A stretch of 34,368 nucleotides of DNA from JBGPGW01 sp046349515 (GCA_046349515.1 JAXMCE010000024.1:1-34368); one strand, 5' to 3'. Shown: positions 1-7,136, counted from the first letter of the stretch. A program made the numbers and translations. The notes: generated by a model from the letters alone, not told the origin.

Positions 1-73
1 TTGATCTATACAGAGTTTGTCGTGGTTTGACGTAGAGAAAGTGTGCAACGTCTAGCAACATAGGAGACATCTG

Positions 74-1747
74 ATGACCAAGCCTTCAACCCTTGCCGAC
101 ATCGTAGCTGCCCTCGAGGCCGATGCGGACCTCGATCCTGCGAAGCGCCGCCACGTCGTATCGTCGCTGCGCTCGCTCGCGTCCTATCTCGGCTACGACC
201 TCTCCATGCCGGCGAACTTCGCGGCGATCAGCCGGGCGATGGAGCAGTTCGATCCGCTGATCGCCGGCATCTCACGGAAGCGCTGGGCCAATATCCGCGC
301 GGATGTGAGCTGGGCGCTGCGGCGTTACTCGCCTGAGCTACGGGCACCGCTGCCGAAGGAGCTGGCGCCGGCGTGGCGCACCCTCCGGGATGCGCTCGTC
401 GATGTTGCCCTCGTCCGGGGACTCAGCCGCTTCATCCACTGGTGCAACCGGACCGGCATCCGGCCCGAGGAGGTCGATGATGCGGCCATGGCCCTCTTCC
501 ACTCGCACCTCAAGACCGAGAGCCTGGAGAAGAAGCCGAACAAGATCCACCAGCGGACCTGCAAGTTGTGGAACCGTGCCGCTGAGGAGGTTCCGGGGTG
601 GCCGAAGACCGTGGTCAGGATCCCGAGCTACCGGAACATCGTGAAGCTGCCGCTCGATATCTTCCTGCCGTCCTTCTTGGCGGACTTGGCGCTCTGGGAA
701 GCGGCCGTGAGCCACAGGGGCCAGGGTCTCTTCAGCGACAGGGCGCCGATGCGGGCCCTCCGGCCCCGCACGATCCACCACCGCCGCGAGGGCTTCCTGC
801 GCTTCGCCTCGGTGCTCGTCCATCTCTACAAGGCACCCGAGACCATCACCGGGCTCAGCGCTCTCGTCGAGATCGAGGCCTTCAAGGCCGGCTTCACATA
901 TCTCTATAAGCGGGCCGGCGGCAGGACGATTCCGAGCCTGGAGGAGCTTGCCGGAGGCCTGGTGGGCCTCGCGCGGCATTGGGTCAAAGTGAGCCCCGAG
1001 CACTTGGCCAAGCTCGAGGCCTGCCTCGAATCCCTTCGGTGCCGCAAGCGGGGCATGACAGAGAAGAACCTCGAGCGCCTGCGCCAGTTCGACGACCTCC
1101 GCAAGCAGGCAGTACTCATCAACCTTCCCGAATGGCTCGTCGCCAAAGCCAAGAAGGTGAAGAACCCGAAGAAGGCGGCGCTCTTGGTCCAGAGCGCGCT
1201 CGCCATCGAGATCGAGCTGATGGCCCCAATCCGCTTGGCCAATCTGATGAGCCTCGACATCCAGCGGCACTTCACCTTCGGCCAGGGGCGCCGGACCGCC
1301 CACCTGTTCATTCCGGCCAGCGAGGTCAAGAACGAGAGGGACCTCACCTTCGAGTTGCCGGCTCGGACCGTGCGGCTTCTCAACCTGTATCTGTCGACCT
1401 ATCGCGCCGTGCTCGTTACCAAGCCCGGGGAAAGCTGGCTCTTCCCCGGGGTTGCGGCGGGCCACAAGCATGCCGTCACGCTTAGCGGACAGGTCTGCAA
1501 GGTGATTGCCCGTTATGCCGGGCTGACGATGAACGTCCACCTGTTCCGGCACCTGGCGGCCAAGATCTTCCTCGACGAGCACCCCGGTGAGTACGAGACC
1601 GTCCGCCAGCTGCTTGGCCACAAGAACATCCAGACGACCATCACGTTCTACTGTTCCTTCGACACGGCGCGGGCGATCAGGCGCCACGACGAGATCGTCT
1701 TGAAGCTGGCAAGCGGTCGGCGACTGCGGATCAAGAAGGTGGCATAG
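74..1747 (+). CDS. Tyrosine recombinase / phage-type integrase (large)
   Basis: A 557-residue site-specific recombinase that would cut and rejoin DNA through a tyrosine-phosphate intermediate. The C-terminal catalytic domain is readable: an arginine in the APIRLANLMSLD segment (about residue 390), the HLFRHLAAK box (H-x-x-R, about 490), the LLGHKNIQTT segment carrying the second His, and a nucleophile Tyr in ITFYCSF (about 525). The roughly 370-residue N-terminal part should hold the core-binding domain and is longer than in phage integrases of about 400 residues. AGGAG at 62-66 lies 7 nt before the ATG. A second recombinase begins 9 nt after its stop, so the two are probably co-transcribed. 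Codon use is GC-rich like the host. The family is clear; the specific element type is not. Confidence 0.9.
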   Translation: MTKPSTLADIVAALEADADLDPAKRRHVVSSLRSLASYLGYDLSMPANFAAISRAMEQFDPLIAGISRKRWANIRADVSWALRRYSPELRAPLPKELAPAWRTLRDALVDVALVRGLSRFIHWCNRTGIRPEEVDDAAMALFHSHLKTESLEKKPNKIHQRTCKLWNRAAEEVPGWPKTVVRIPSYRNIVKLPLDIFLPSFLADLALWEAAVSHRGQGLFSDRAPMRALRPRTIHHRREGFLRFASVLVHLYKAPETITGLSALVEIEAFKAGFTYLYKRAGGRTIPSLEELAGGLVGLARHWVKVSPEHLAKLEACLESLRCRKRGMTEKNLERLRQFDDLRKQAVLINLPEWLVAKAKKVKNPKKAALLVQSALAIEIELMAPIRLANLMSLDIQRHFTFGQGRRTAHLFIPASEVKNERDLTFELPARTVRLLNLYLSTYRAVLVTKPGESWLFPGVAAGHKHAVTLSGQVCKVIARYAGLTMNVHLFRHLAAKIFLDEHPGEYETVRQLLGHKNIQTTITFYCSFDTARAIRRHDEIVLKLASGRRLRIKKVA

Positions 1748-1756
1748 GAGCGGATC

Positions 1757-2827
1757 ATGGCCCCCACACCCGATCCCCGTCGCCGCATTCTGCCGTTCAC
1801 AGAATGGCCCAATGCCGACCGTACCGCATGGGAGAGCATGACGCGCAAGGCTGGCCTCTTCGAGAACCCCGTTCCCGCGGCGTCCTGGCGGCCGGCAACG
1901 AGTCTCAAGCACAAGAAGGCCTATGGCCGTTGGCTCGGTGATCTCGAGCGGCGGGACTCCGGAGCGTTGCACTTGGAGCCGGCCGCCCGGATCACAGAGG
2001 AGCGTGTGGAGGCATACCTCGTCGAGCTCCAGTCCCTCGGCCTCGCCTCACGGACGCTGCTCAACTATGCGGTGACGCTCCTGGTCATGGCCAAGGGCCA
2101 CGCACCGGGCCAGGACTGGTCCTGGCTCGAAACCGTCGTCCGGCGTCTCCAAGCGGATGCCAAGCCGGTGCGATCCGTGACGGCACGCCTCCGTCCCGTC
2201 GACGAGATCTTCCGTGCCGCCCTTGGGGAGATGGCAGCTGCCGAGACCCGGAAGCCTCGGCTCCCGACCGACCAGAGCTCCTGGTTCCGGGATGCGCTCA
2301 TGATTGCCATCCTCGCCAGCCGGGCGCTGCGGCTCAAGGAGCTGTGGCAGATCCGCCTCGAAGAGCACCTGATCCGGGAGGAGGATTGCTATCGGCTTCG
2401 CTTCCGTGCCGATGAGATCAAGACGGGCAAGGCCTATGACGCCTATCTGCCTCGAGCGCTCACGCCGTACATCGAGCGCTATCTCGCCGACCACCGTCCC
2501 AGGCTGCTGCAGGGAGCCGACACCGTTGCCATGTGGATCTCCAATCAAGGGAAGTCGATGCACATTGCGTCGATCGCCAAGCAGATCCGCGCGTTGACCA
2601 AACGGCTGTTCGGCATCGTGATCAACCCCCATACCTTCAGGCAAGCCACTGCCACCTCGAAGGCATATGCCGATCCCAAGAACATCCACGATCTGGCTTC
2701 CGTCCTCCATCACACGACGCCGCGAACGTCCGAGCGGCACTACAATATGACTGGTTCTCTCATCGCTTCGCGGTCCCACGTCGCCACGGTGCTGAAGCGC
2801 AGCGCCAAACTGAAGCACTTACGCTGA
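1757..2827 (+). CDS. Tyrosine recombinase / integrase (second of a pair)
   Basis: A 356-residue tyrosine recombinase from a different subfamily than its upstream neighbour. Catalytic landmarks are an Arg in SRALRLKELW (about residue 188), the HTFRQAT box (H-x-x-R, about 291-294), a second His in SVLHHTTPRT and the Tyr in ERHYNMTGS (about 329). The start is supported by AGGAG at 1747-1751 with a 6-nt spacer; it begins 9 nt after the upstream stop. The next gene starts 12 nt downstream, behind its own GAGGAG. Paired tyrosine recombinases occur in Tn554-like transposons and in recombinase-in-trio elements, but here the third gene encodes a serine recombinase. Its own DNA target cannot be read from the sequence. 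Confidence 0.88.
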   Translation: MAPTPDPRRRILPFTEWPNADRTAWESMTRKAGLFENPVPAASWRPATSLKHKKAYGRWLGDLERRDSGALHLEPAARITEERVEAYLVELQSLGLASRTLLNYAVTLLVMAKGHAPGQDWSWLETVVRRLQADAKPVRSVTARLRPVDEIFRAALGEMAAAETRKPRLPTDQSSWFRDALMIAILASRALRLKELWQIRLEEHLIREEDCYRLRFRADEIKTGKAYDAYLPRALTPYIERYLADHRPRLLQGADTVAMWISNQGKSMHIASIAKQIRALTKRLFGIVINPHTFRQATATSKAYADPKNIHDLASVLHHTTPRTSERHYNMTGSLIASRSHVATVLKRSAKLKHLR

Positions 2828-2839
2828 GGAGACGTTCCC

Positions 2840-4456
2840 ATGCGCGCCGTCATCTATGCCCGGTACTCGAGTGATCTCCAGTCGGATGCGTCGATCGAAG
2901 ATCAAGTCAGAATTTGCAAGGAGCACATCGAGCGTGAGGGATGGACCGTTACGAGCGTCTACACTGATCACGCAATGAGCGGCGCATCTCGCTTTCGACC
3001 TGGCTACCAAAAATTGGTCGAAGATGCTCGTAGCGGACAGTTTGATGTGATTGTCGCCGAGGCGCTCGATCGGCTGAGCCGGGATCAAGAAGACATCGCT
3101 GGATTTTACAAGCAGATTTCATTTGCAAGCGTGCGACTTATCACTCTCGGTGAGGGCGAAATCAACGAACTCCACGTCGGCCTCAAAGGAACGATGAACG
3201 CACTCTTCCTCAAGGATCTCGCAGCTAAGGTTCGACGGGGATTGCGAGGCCGTATCGAGGCTGGCTTTTCTGCCGGTGGTCTTCCCTACGGTTACAAGGT
3301 CGTGCGGGAGCTGGATTCCGATGGCGAATTGGTTCGGGGCAGACGGCAAATCGATCTTCTGCAAGCTAACACCGTGCGCCGCATCTACGAGGAATACACG
3401 GCAGGAAAGAGTCCTCGCGCCATCGCGGCGAGCCTAAATCGCGAAGGAATCCCCGGCCCCCGTGGCCGAACCTGGAACACCTCGACCATCAACGGGAACC
3501 GGGCCCGGCGCGACGGGATCCTCCATAACGAGATTTATGTCGGACGGCTTATCTACAATCGTCTGACAATGCGCAAAGATCCAACCACGGGGAAGCGCGT
3601 TCCTCGGATCAATCCTCGCCATCAGTGGGTCAGTACGGAGGTCCCCGACCTGCGTATCATTAGTGATGAGATATGGGAAATGGCGCAGGCTAGAAAGGCG
3701 AGATATCAGGGGCAGCATTTTCATCTTTCGCGCCGACCCAAACGGCTGCTTTCCGGCCTCGTCCACTGCGCGATCTGTGGCTCGCCATTTGTCGTACACA
3801 ATCAAAATCGTTACGAGTGCTCAGGTCGGCATGAGCGGGGAACCTGCGACAACAATAGAAGTGTTGATATCGATGTTCTGGAGAAACGGGTCCTCATGGG
3901 ATTGCAAGATCGGTTACTCACGCCGGAATGCTTTGTCGAGTTCGCCAAAGAGTTCAAACGCGAGCTCCGAAGGCAAGAATTAGAACTGCGGCAGAATGCT
4001 ACGGCATGCGAGCGAGAGATCCGGAGCCTTTCGCAACAGATCGAGCGGCTCGTCAGTGCCATTGTGGAAGGAACGGACACACCGGCATCAAGGGCTAAGT
4101 TGGTGGAACTCGAAGCCCGCAAGGCAGAGATCGAGAAGTCATTGCAGCAACCGCAACCGTCCACAAACGTGGTGCTGCACCCCAACGTGCCCGATCTTTA
4201 TCGCCGAAAAGTCCAGGAGCTCCAGAAGTCGCTCAATGAACCTGGGTCACGCCAGGAGGCGTCCGAGATTCTGCGTTCTCTCATTGAACGCATCGTCATC
4301 CATCCTGAAGAAGGCCGGGGAAACTACCGCGTCGAGCTTCGCGGTCAGATTGCCAGCATCTTGGATCTGGCGGCCGGGAAGAACGCGAGTGGAACGGGAA
4401 TAAGGGTAATGTTGGTAGCGGCGGAGGGACTCGAACCCCCGACACAAGGATTATGA
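2840..4456 (+). CDS. Large serine recombinase (resolvase/invertase family)
   Basis: A 538-residue large serine recombinase, expected to catalyse integration or excision through a phosphoserine link. The N-terminal resolvase domain opens RAVIYARYSSDLQ, with Ser10 as probable nucleophile and the ASIEDQ segment behind it. The recombinase domain follows (about 165-280), then a zinc ribbon with HCAICGSPF near 308-316 and further Cys at YECSG and TCDN, then a coiled coil (about 370-440). The last 14 or so residues (AAEGLEPPTQGL) are not family sequence: they are the reverse complement of a tRNA-Met 3' half, and the TGA stop overlaps the complement of the anticodon. The gene is visibly less GC-rich than the two upstream recombinases and mnmA, which suggests separate or more recent acquisition. 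GAGGAG at 2826-2831 serves as RBS. Confidence 0.92.
   Translation: MRAVIYARYSSDLQSDASIEDQVRICKEHIEREGWTVTSVYTDHAMSGASRFRPGYQKLVEDARSGQFDVIVAEALDRLSRDQEDIAGFYKQISFASVRLITLGEGEINELHVGLKGTMNALFLKDLAAKVRRGLRGRIEAGFSAGGLPYGYKVVRELDSDGELVRGRRQIDLLQANTVRRIYEEYTAGKSPRAIAASLNREGIPGPRGRTWNTSTINGNRARRDGILHNEIYVGRLIYNRLTMRKDPTTGKRVPRINPRHQWVSTEVPDLRIISDEIWEMAQARKARYQGQHFHLSRRPKRLLSGLVHCAICGSPFVVHNQNRYECSGRHERGTCDNNRSVDIDVLEKRVLMGLQDRLLTPECFVEFAKEFKRELRRQELELRQNATACEREIRSLSQQIERLVSAIVEGTDTPASRAKLVELEARKAEIEKSLQQPQPSTNVVLHPNVPDLYRRKVQELQKSLNEPGSRQEASEILRSLIERIVIHPEEGRGNYRVELRGQIASILDLAAGKNASGTGIRVMLVAAEGLEPPTQGL
4413..4456. other. Probable attachment site (attR) in the tRNA-Met 3' half
   Basis: The recombinase operon abuts the 3' end of an intact tRNA gene, the usual site where an incoming element restores the tRNA end from its own attP. 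The serine recombinase frame passes through the T-arm and ends in the anticodon arm. A second copy of the tRNA 3' end (attL) should lie outside the window to the left; none is seen in 1-4400. The exact crossover cannot be placed. Confidence 0.5.
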
Positions 4457-4488
4457 TTCCTCTGCTCTACCATCTGAGCTACGCCGCC
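4413..4488 (-). tRNA. tRNA-Met (CAU), elongator type
   Basis: On the minus strand a 76-nt cloverleaf folds. The acceptor stem is GGCGGCG / CGCCGCT, the D-arm GCTC-AGATGGTA-GAGC, the anticodon arm GAGGA-ATCATAA-TCCTT with anticodon CAT at 34-36, and the T-arm GGGGG-TTCGAGT-CCCTC. Discriminator A and an encoded CCA occupy 4413-4416. The acceptor pairs fully apart from one G-T at its first position, unlike initiator tRNAs with a 1-72 mismatch, and the D- and anticodon-arm sequence resembles elongator tRNA-Met. A CAU anticodon could also belong to a lysidine-modified tRNA-Ile2, which is less likely. The 3' half is shared with the end of the serine recombinase gene on the opposite strand. Confidence 0.93.
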
Positions 4489-4516
4489 ACAGACGCTTCA
4501 TGGAAAAGCGCCCCGC

Positions 4517-4545
4517 ATTTAGGTCGGGCGGAGGCGCCCTGTCAA
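4517..4545 (-). promoter_or_regulatory. Candidate promoter of tRNA-Met
   Basis: On the minus strand TTGACA (4545-4540) is followed after 17 nt by CTAAAT (4522-4517). The predicted start lies near 4510, about 21 nt before the tRNA 5' end. The -35 box is perfect; the -10 box matches only three of six consensus positions. It sits just after the mnmA stop, so the tRNA would not depend on mnmA transcription. Confidence 0.45.
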
Positions 4546-4565
4546 CGCTGGCTTCAAGTCCCGGC

Positions 4566-5687
4566 TCACGCGGCCGCCTCCGAGCGTTCGCGCCCGATCC
4601 AGCCACCGCCGAGCACCCGGTCGCCATCGTAGAAAACGCAGGCCTGGCCGGCCGCGATGCCGTACTGGGGCTCATCGAGCTCGACCACCGCCTCGCCCGC
4701 CGGTCCCGCAATCATTGTCGCGGCAACAGCCGACATCGTCGAGCGGAGCTTGACCGTTCCCGCCCACCGGACGGGCGGCGCCGTGCCGTCGCCGAGCCAA
4801 TTGACCGCCCTGAGCACCACGCGCTGGCGACCCAGTGCCGCCCGAGGGCCGACCACCACCCGGCGGCGCGACGGTTCGAGCCGCACGACGTAAAGAGGTT
4901 CCGAGCCGCTCACGCCCAAGCCGCGCCGCTGGCCGACCGTGAACCGCATGATGCCGTCATGACGGCCAAGCACGCGGCCTTCGAGGTCGACGACCTCGCC
5001 GGGCTCGACCGCGCCCGGACGCAGGCGCTCGACGACGCGGGCGTAATTTCCTTCGGGCACGAAGCAGATATCCTGGCTGTCGCTCTTCGCGGCGACCGGC
5101 AGGTCGAAGGCGCGCGCGATCGCCCGCGTCTCGTCCTTCGCCTGCGCGCCCAAGGGAAAGCGCAAGTGCCGCAGCTGCTCGCGCGTGGTCCGATAAAGGA
5201 AATAGCTCTGATCGCGCGTCCCATCGGCAGCCGCGTGAAGCTCTGGCCCCTCCCCGCCCTCGACGCGCCGCGCATAGTGGCCGGTCGCCAGGGCGTCGGC
5301 CTCGAGGTCGCGCGCGATCGCGAGAAGATCCCGGAACTTGACGGTCTCGTTGCACAGAACGCACGGCACGGGGGTCTCGCCCACGGCGTAGCTATCGGCG
5401 AAACGCTCGATCACCTCGGCCCGGAACCGCGCCTCGAAGTCGAGGACGTAGTGGGGGATCGACAACCGATCGGCCACGCGCCGCGCGTCGTGGATGTCCT
5501 GGCCGGCGCAGCAGGTGCCCTTGCGCCCCACGGCCTTGCCGTGGTCGTAGAGTTGCAGCGTCACCCCGATGACCGCGTAGCCCGCCTCGACGAGGAGGGC
5601 GGCGACCGCCGAGCTGTCGACGCCGCCCGACATGGCCACCACCACCCGGCTGCGGGATGGCGCTTTTTCAAGGCCGAGATCGATCAT
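4566..5687 (-). CDS. mnmA: tRNA-specific 2-thiouridylase MnmA
   Basis: MnmA activates U34 of tRNA-Lys, -Glu and -Gln with ATP and inserts sulfur relayed from a cysteine desulfurase, giving the s2U34 modification. The 373-residue protein has the PP-loop SGGVDSS (20-26), the nucleophile region CVLCNETVKF with Cys112 as the likely catalytic residue, and the partner Cys208 in SQDICFV. The ATP-pyrophosphatase half is followed by the family's beta-barrel domains. The frame stays open far upstream (to 6581 on the minus strand), but similarity begins at MIDLGLEKAP and a promoter lies directly before that ATG, so 5687 is taken as the start. No Shine-Dalgarno is seen, in line with a leaderless mRNA. 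The nearby suf operon encodes two desulfurases that could supply its sulfur. Confidence 0.96.
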   Translation of the reverse strand: MIDLGLEKAPSRSRVVVAMSGGVDSSAVAALLVEAGYAVIGVTLQLYDHGKAVGRKGTCCAGQDIHDARRVADRLSIPHYVLDFEARFRAEVIERFADSYAVGETPVPCVLCNETVKFRDLLAIARDLEADALATGHYARRVEGGEGPELHAAADGTRDQSYFLYRTTREQLRHLRFPLGAQAKDETRAIARAFDLPVAAKSDSQDICFVPEGNYARVVERLRPGAVEPGEVVDLEGRVLGRHDGIMRFTVGQRRGLGVSGSEPLYVVRLEPSRRRVVVGPRAALGRQRVVLRAVNWLGDGTAPPVRWAGTVKLRSTMSAVAATMIAGPAGEAVVELDEPQYGIAAGQACVFYDGDRVLGGGWIGRERSEAAA

Positions 5688-5693
5688 GGACGA

Positions 5694-5721
5694 ACTATAG
5701 GTGCCGCTGGACGGGTGGCAA
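5694..5721 (-). promoter_or_regulatory. Sigma70-type promoter of mnmA, probably leaderless
   Basis: On the minus strand TTGCCA (5721-5716) and TATAGT (5699-5694) are separated by 16 nt, each matching the sigma70 consensus at five of six positions. Six bases (TCGTCC) separate the -10 box from the mnmA ATG, so the predicted +1 falls on or next to the A of the start codon. No ribosome-binding site is present. Confidence 0.6.
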
Positions 5722-5725
5722 GGGC

Positions 5726-5744
5726 GCCCGGAGCGGGCATTTTT
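5726..5744 (+). terminator. Short GC hairpin with T tract before the lipoprotein genes
   Basis: GCCCG-GAG-CGGGC (5726-5738) is followed by ATTTTT. Read on the plus strand this resembles a small intrinsic terminator or leader attenuator. The stem is only 5 bp with a 3-nt loop, so support is weak. It lies between the divergent mnmA and lipoprotein starts. Confidence 0.25.
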
Positions 5745-5780
5745 GGTGTAATCTAATGCCTTCGGGGGAGGAATGCGTTC

Positions 5781-6104
5781 ATGAGGGAGCTCGACATGCG
5801 CGAACAACTCCTCCGTCTCGGCCTGGCCGTCGTCCTCGCCGGGCCCGCCGCCGCTTGCGCCACGGGTGCGCCGACGGCCGCGGATTCCTACAACGCCGGC
5901 TACACCGACGGTTGCGTCACGGGTTTCAGCGATGCCGGAAAGCCGGGCTTCGAGAGCGTCTATCGCCGCGACGACAAGCGCTTCATCGCCGACGCCGAAT
6001 ACCAGCGCGGCTGGACCGAGGGCGAGAAATCCTGCTACACGGCGGAGATGAACTTCCCGACCATGAGCGGCATGGCCGATCGCGGCGTGTTCCGCGGACC
6101 ATGA
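5781..6104 (+). CDS. Small two-cysteine secreted protein or lipoprotein, paralog 1 of 4
   Basis: I do not recognise a named family. The 107-residue product has an N-terminal hydrophobic signal (LLRLGLAVVLAGPAAAC). The Cys after AAA could be lipidated, although Ala at -3 is a weak lipobox. The mature part carries the array's signature: Y-x2-GY-x-DGC-x-TGFSDAG-x-PGF, then 39 residues between the DGC cysteine and the Cys of KSCY, and YQRGWTEG in between. A second start at 5796 (MREQ) has AGGGAG 6 nt upstream; 5781 has GGAGG with a 9-nt spacer, so the start is uncertain by 5 codons. Its TGA overlaps the next gene's ATG (ATGA at 6101-6104), so the two are translationally coupled. The protein is probably periplasmic or envelope-attached with one disulfide; both points are inference. 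Confidence 0.8.
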   Translation: MRELDMREQLLRLGLAVVLAGPAAACATGAPTAADSYNAGYTDGCVTGFSDAGKPGFESVYRRDDKRFIADAEYQRGWTEGEKSCYTAEMNFPTMSGMADRGVFRGP

Positions 6105-6400
6105 GCCGACGGCGCCGATCGACCCTCTGCCTTCGGGCGGCCAGCGCCGTCGTCCTCGTCGCCGGCTGCACGGGGACGACGCACGAGCGGACGGCCGCCT
6201 ACGACATCGGCTATTGGGACGGCTGCAATACGGGCTACAGCCAGGCCGGCAGGCCGGGCTACGAAGCCAGTGCCCGCAAGGACGTGCAGCGATTCGCCTC
6301 GGACGAGCAATACCGGCTCGGGTGGGAAAAGGGCGATCGGGAGTGCTATGACAAGGAACTGCGCTTCCCGACCTTGACGTTCGGAGTCTGGAGCCGATGA
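6101..6400 (+). CDS. Small two-cysteine lipoprotein, paralog 2 of 4
   Basis: A 99-residue product with a basic start (MSRRRRS), a hydrophobic stretch and a good lipobox, VLVAGC, with Cys23 as lipidation site. The residue after it is Thr, which under the E. coli Lol rule would favour the outer membrane. The signature is YDIGYWDGCNTGYSQAG followed by RPGY, then YRLGWEKG and a final Cys-Tyr, again with exactly 39 residues between the two mature cysteines. The gene overlaps paralog 1 by 4 nt and is followed by a 104-nt gap before paralog 3, in which I see no strong promoter or terminator. Function unknown. Confidence 0.83.
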   Translation: MSRRRRSTLCLRAASAVVLVAGCTGTTHERTAAYDIGYWDGCNTGYSQAGRPGYEASARKDVQRFASDEQYRLGWEKGDRECYDKELRFPTLTFGVWSR

Positions 6401-6504
6401 CAGGTGCCGTATCGTCGATGGGCAAGCGCATTGGGTGCGTGACGACAGCGTAACGACGAGCGGTCCGGGGAAACGGGCCGCCATGAGACACGAGTGGGGA
6501 CATC

Positions 6505-6819
6505 ATGACTCTCTTGACGAGACAATCAGGACGGGCACGCTTCGTGGGTGCATGGGCGATCGCAGCGCTCGCGGTGCTCACCGCATGCAGTGGGACAAAG
6601 ACGGACGCGTCGACGACCTACCGGGACGCCTATGACGATGGTTGCGATTCCGGCTACAGCCAGGCCTTTGGCTCGACCGTGCTGCGGTCCGCCGACAAGA
6701 ACGAGCGGCAGTACACGACGGACGCCACGTATCGTCGCGGGTGGTACGACGGCTACCGCCAGTGCTTCGCCGACGCGACGCGGGCCGTCGAAATGAAGAG
6801 CGGCGGCGGCGGACGCTGA
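6505..6819 (+). CDS. Small two-cysteine lipoprotein, paralog 3 of 4 (divergent)
   Basis: A 104-residue product. A basic and hydrophobic leader ends in the lipobox AVLTAC, with Cys28 as lipidation site. The signature is kept as YRDAYDDGCDSGYSQA and YRRGWYDG with a final Cys-Phe, and the 39-residue Cys-Cys spacing is unchanged. It lacks the G-[KR]-PG turn of the other three paralogs, so it is the most diverged copy. The C-terminus is a short Gly tail. GGGGA at 6495-6499 serves as RBS. Paralog 4 begins 19 nt downstream. Function unknown. Confidence 0.82.
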   Translation: MTLLTRQSGRARFVGAWAIAALAVLTACSGTKTDASTTYRDAYDDGCDSGYSQAFGSTVLRSADKNERQYTTDATYRRGWYDGYRQCFADATRAVEMKSGGGGR

Positions 6820-6838
6820 GGGAGACGGGACCCCGTCC

Positions 6839-7102
6839 GTGCGGTCCCTCCTCGCGGTCGCGGCGCCGCTGGCCATCATCCTTGCCGCGTGCGCGAAACC
6901 CCTGTCGCCCTATGAGAAGGGACATCAGGACGGCTGCGTCACCGGATATTCGGATGCCGGCCGGCCCGGCTTTGGCGGCACGTTCGTCAAGGATGAGCAG
7001 CGCTTCGCCGGCGATGCCGATTACCGCCGCGGCTGGACCGATGGCGACAAAGCCTGCTACGAGGACGAGATGCGCTCACCCCATATGGGCGGGATGAGCT
7101 GA
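6839..7102 (+). CDS. Small two-cysteine lipoprotein, paralog 4 of 4
   Basis: The shortest paralog, 87 residues, starting with GTG. The leader ends in a canonical lipobox, IILAAC (Cys18). The mature part begins almost at once with the signature YEKGHQDGCVTGYSDAG, then RPGF, DYRRGWTDG and ACYEDEM, with 39 residues between the mature cysteines. It is closest to paralog 1, sharing CVTG, the DAG-x-PGF turn and a C-terminal Met-rich tail, so the array may have grown by duplication of an end gene. GGGAG at 6820-6824 is a rather distant RBS. The gene ends 34 nt before the convergent tenA stop. Confidence 0.82.
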   Translation: MRSLLAVAAPLAIILAACAKPLSPYEKGHQDGCVTGYSDAGRPGFGGTFVKDEQRFAGDADYRRGWTDGDKACYEDEMRSPHMGGMS

Positions 7103-7109
7103 CCCGACG

Positions 7110-7134
7110 CGGAGTCTCGCGCCTTGGCGCTCCG
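7110..7134. terminator. Hairpin in the convergent gap between the lipoprotein genes and tenA
   Basis: GCGCC-TT-GGCGC (7119-7130) is flanked by CGGA and TCCG, which can pair outside a small TCTC bulge. The position between two convergent stops fits a two-way terminator. There is no T tract on either strand, so this is only a candidate. Confidence 0.25.
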
Positions 7135-7136
7135 AT

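Noticed and set aside
1..73. Promoter (TTGACG at 27-32) or tail of an upstream gene before the first recombinase
   Set aside because: No acceptable -10 box at 16-18 nt, and all three frames stop early, so neither can be supported.
338..1972. Long minus-strand open frame of 544 codons opposite the first tyrosine recombinase
   Set aside because: Antisense shadow caused by GC-rich third codon positions; no family motif, and the plus strand has full recombinase catalytic residues.
74..4456. Classification as a canonical recombinase-in-trio (RIT) element
   Set aside because: RIT elements have three tyrosine recombinases; the third gene here has a serine recombinase N-terminus and zinc ribbon.
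4413..4456. GLEPPT-containing C-terminus as a conserved protein motif
   Set aside because: It is the antisense translation of the tRNA T-arm, not a selected protein motif.
5657..6100. Upstream extension of lipoprotein paralog 2 to 247 codons
   Set aside because: The lipoprotein leader starts at the 6101 ATG; the extension runs in another frame through paralog 1.
5688..6581. Upstream extension of the mnmA frame to 671 codons
   Set aside because: The extra 298 codons lie opposite the lipoprotein array, have no MnmA similarity, and a promoter sits directly before the 5687 ATG.
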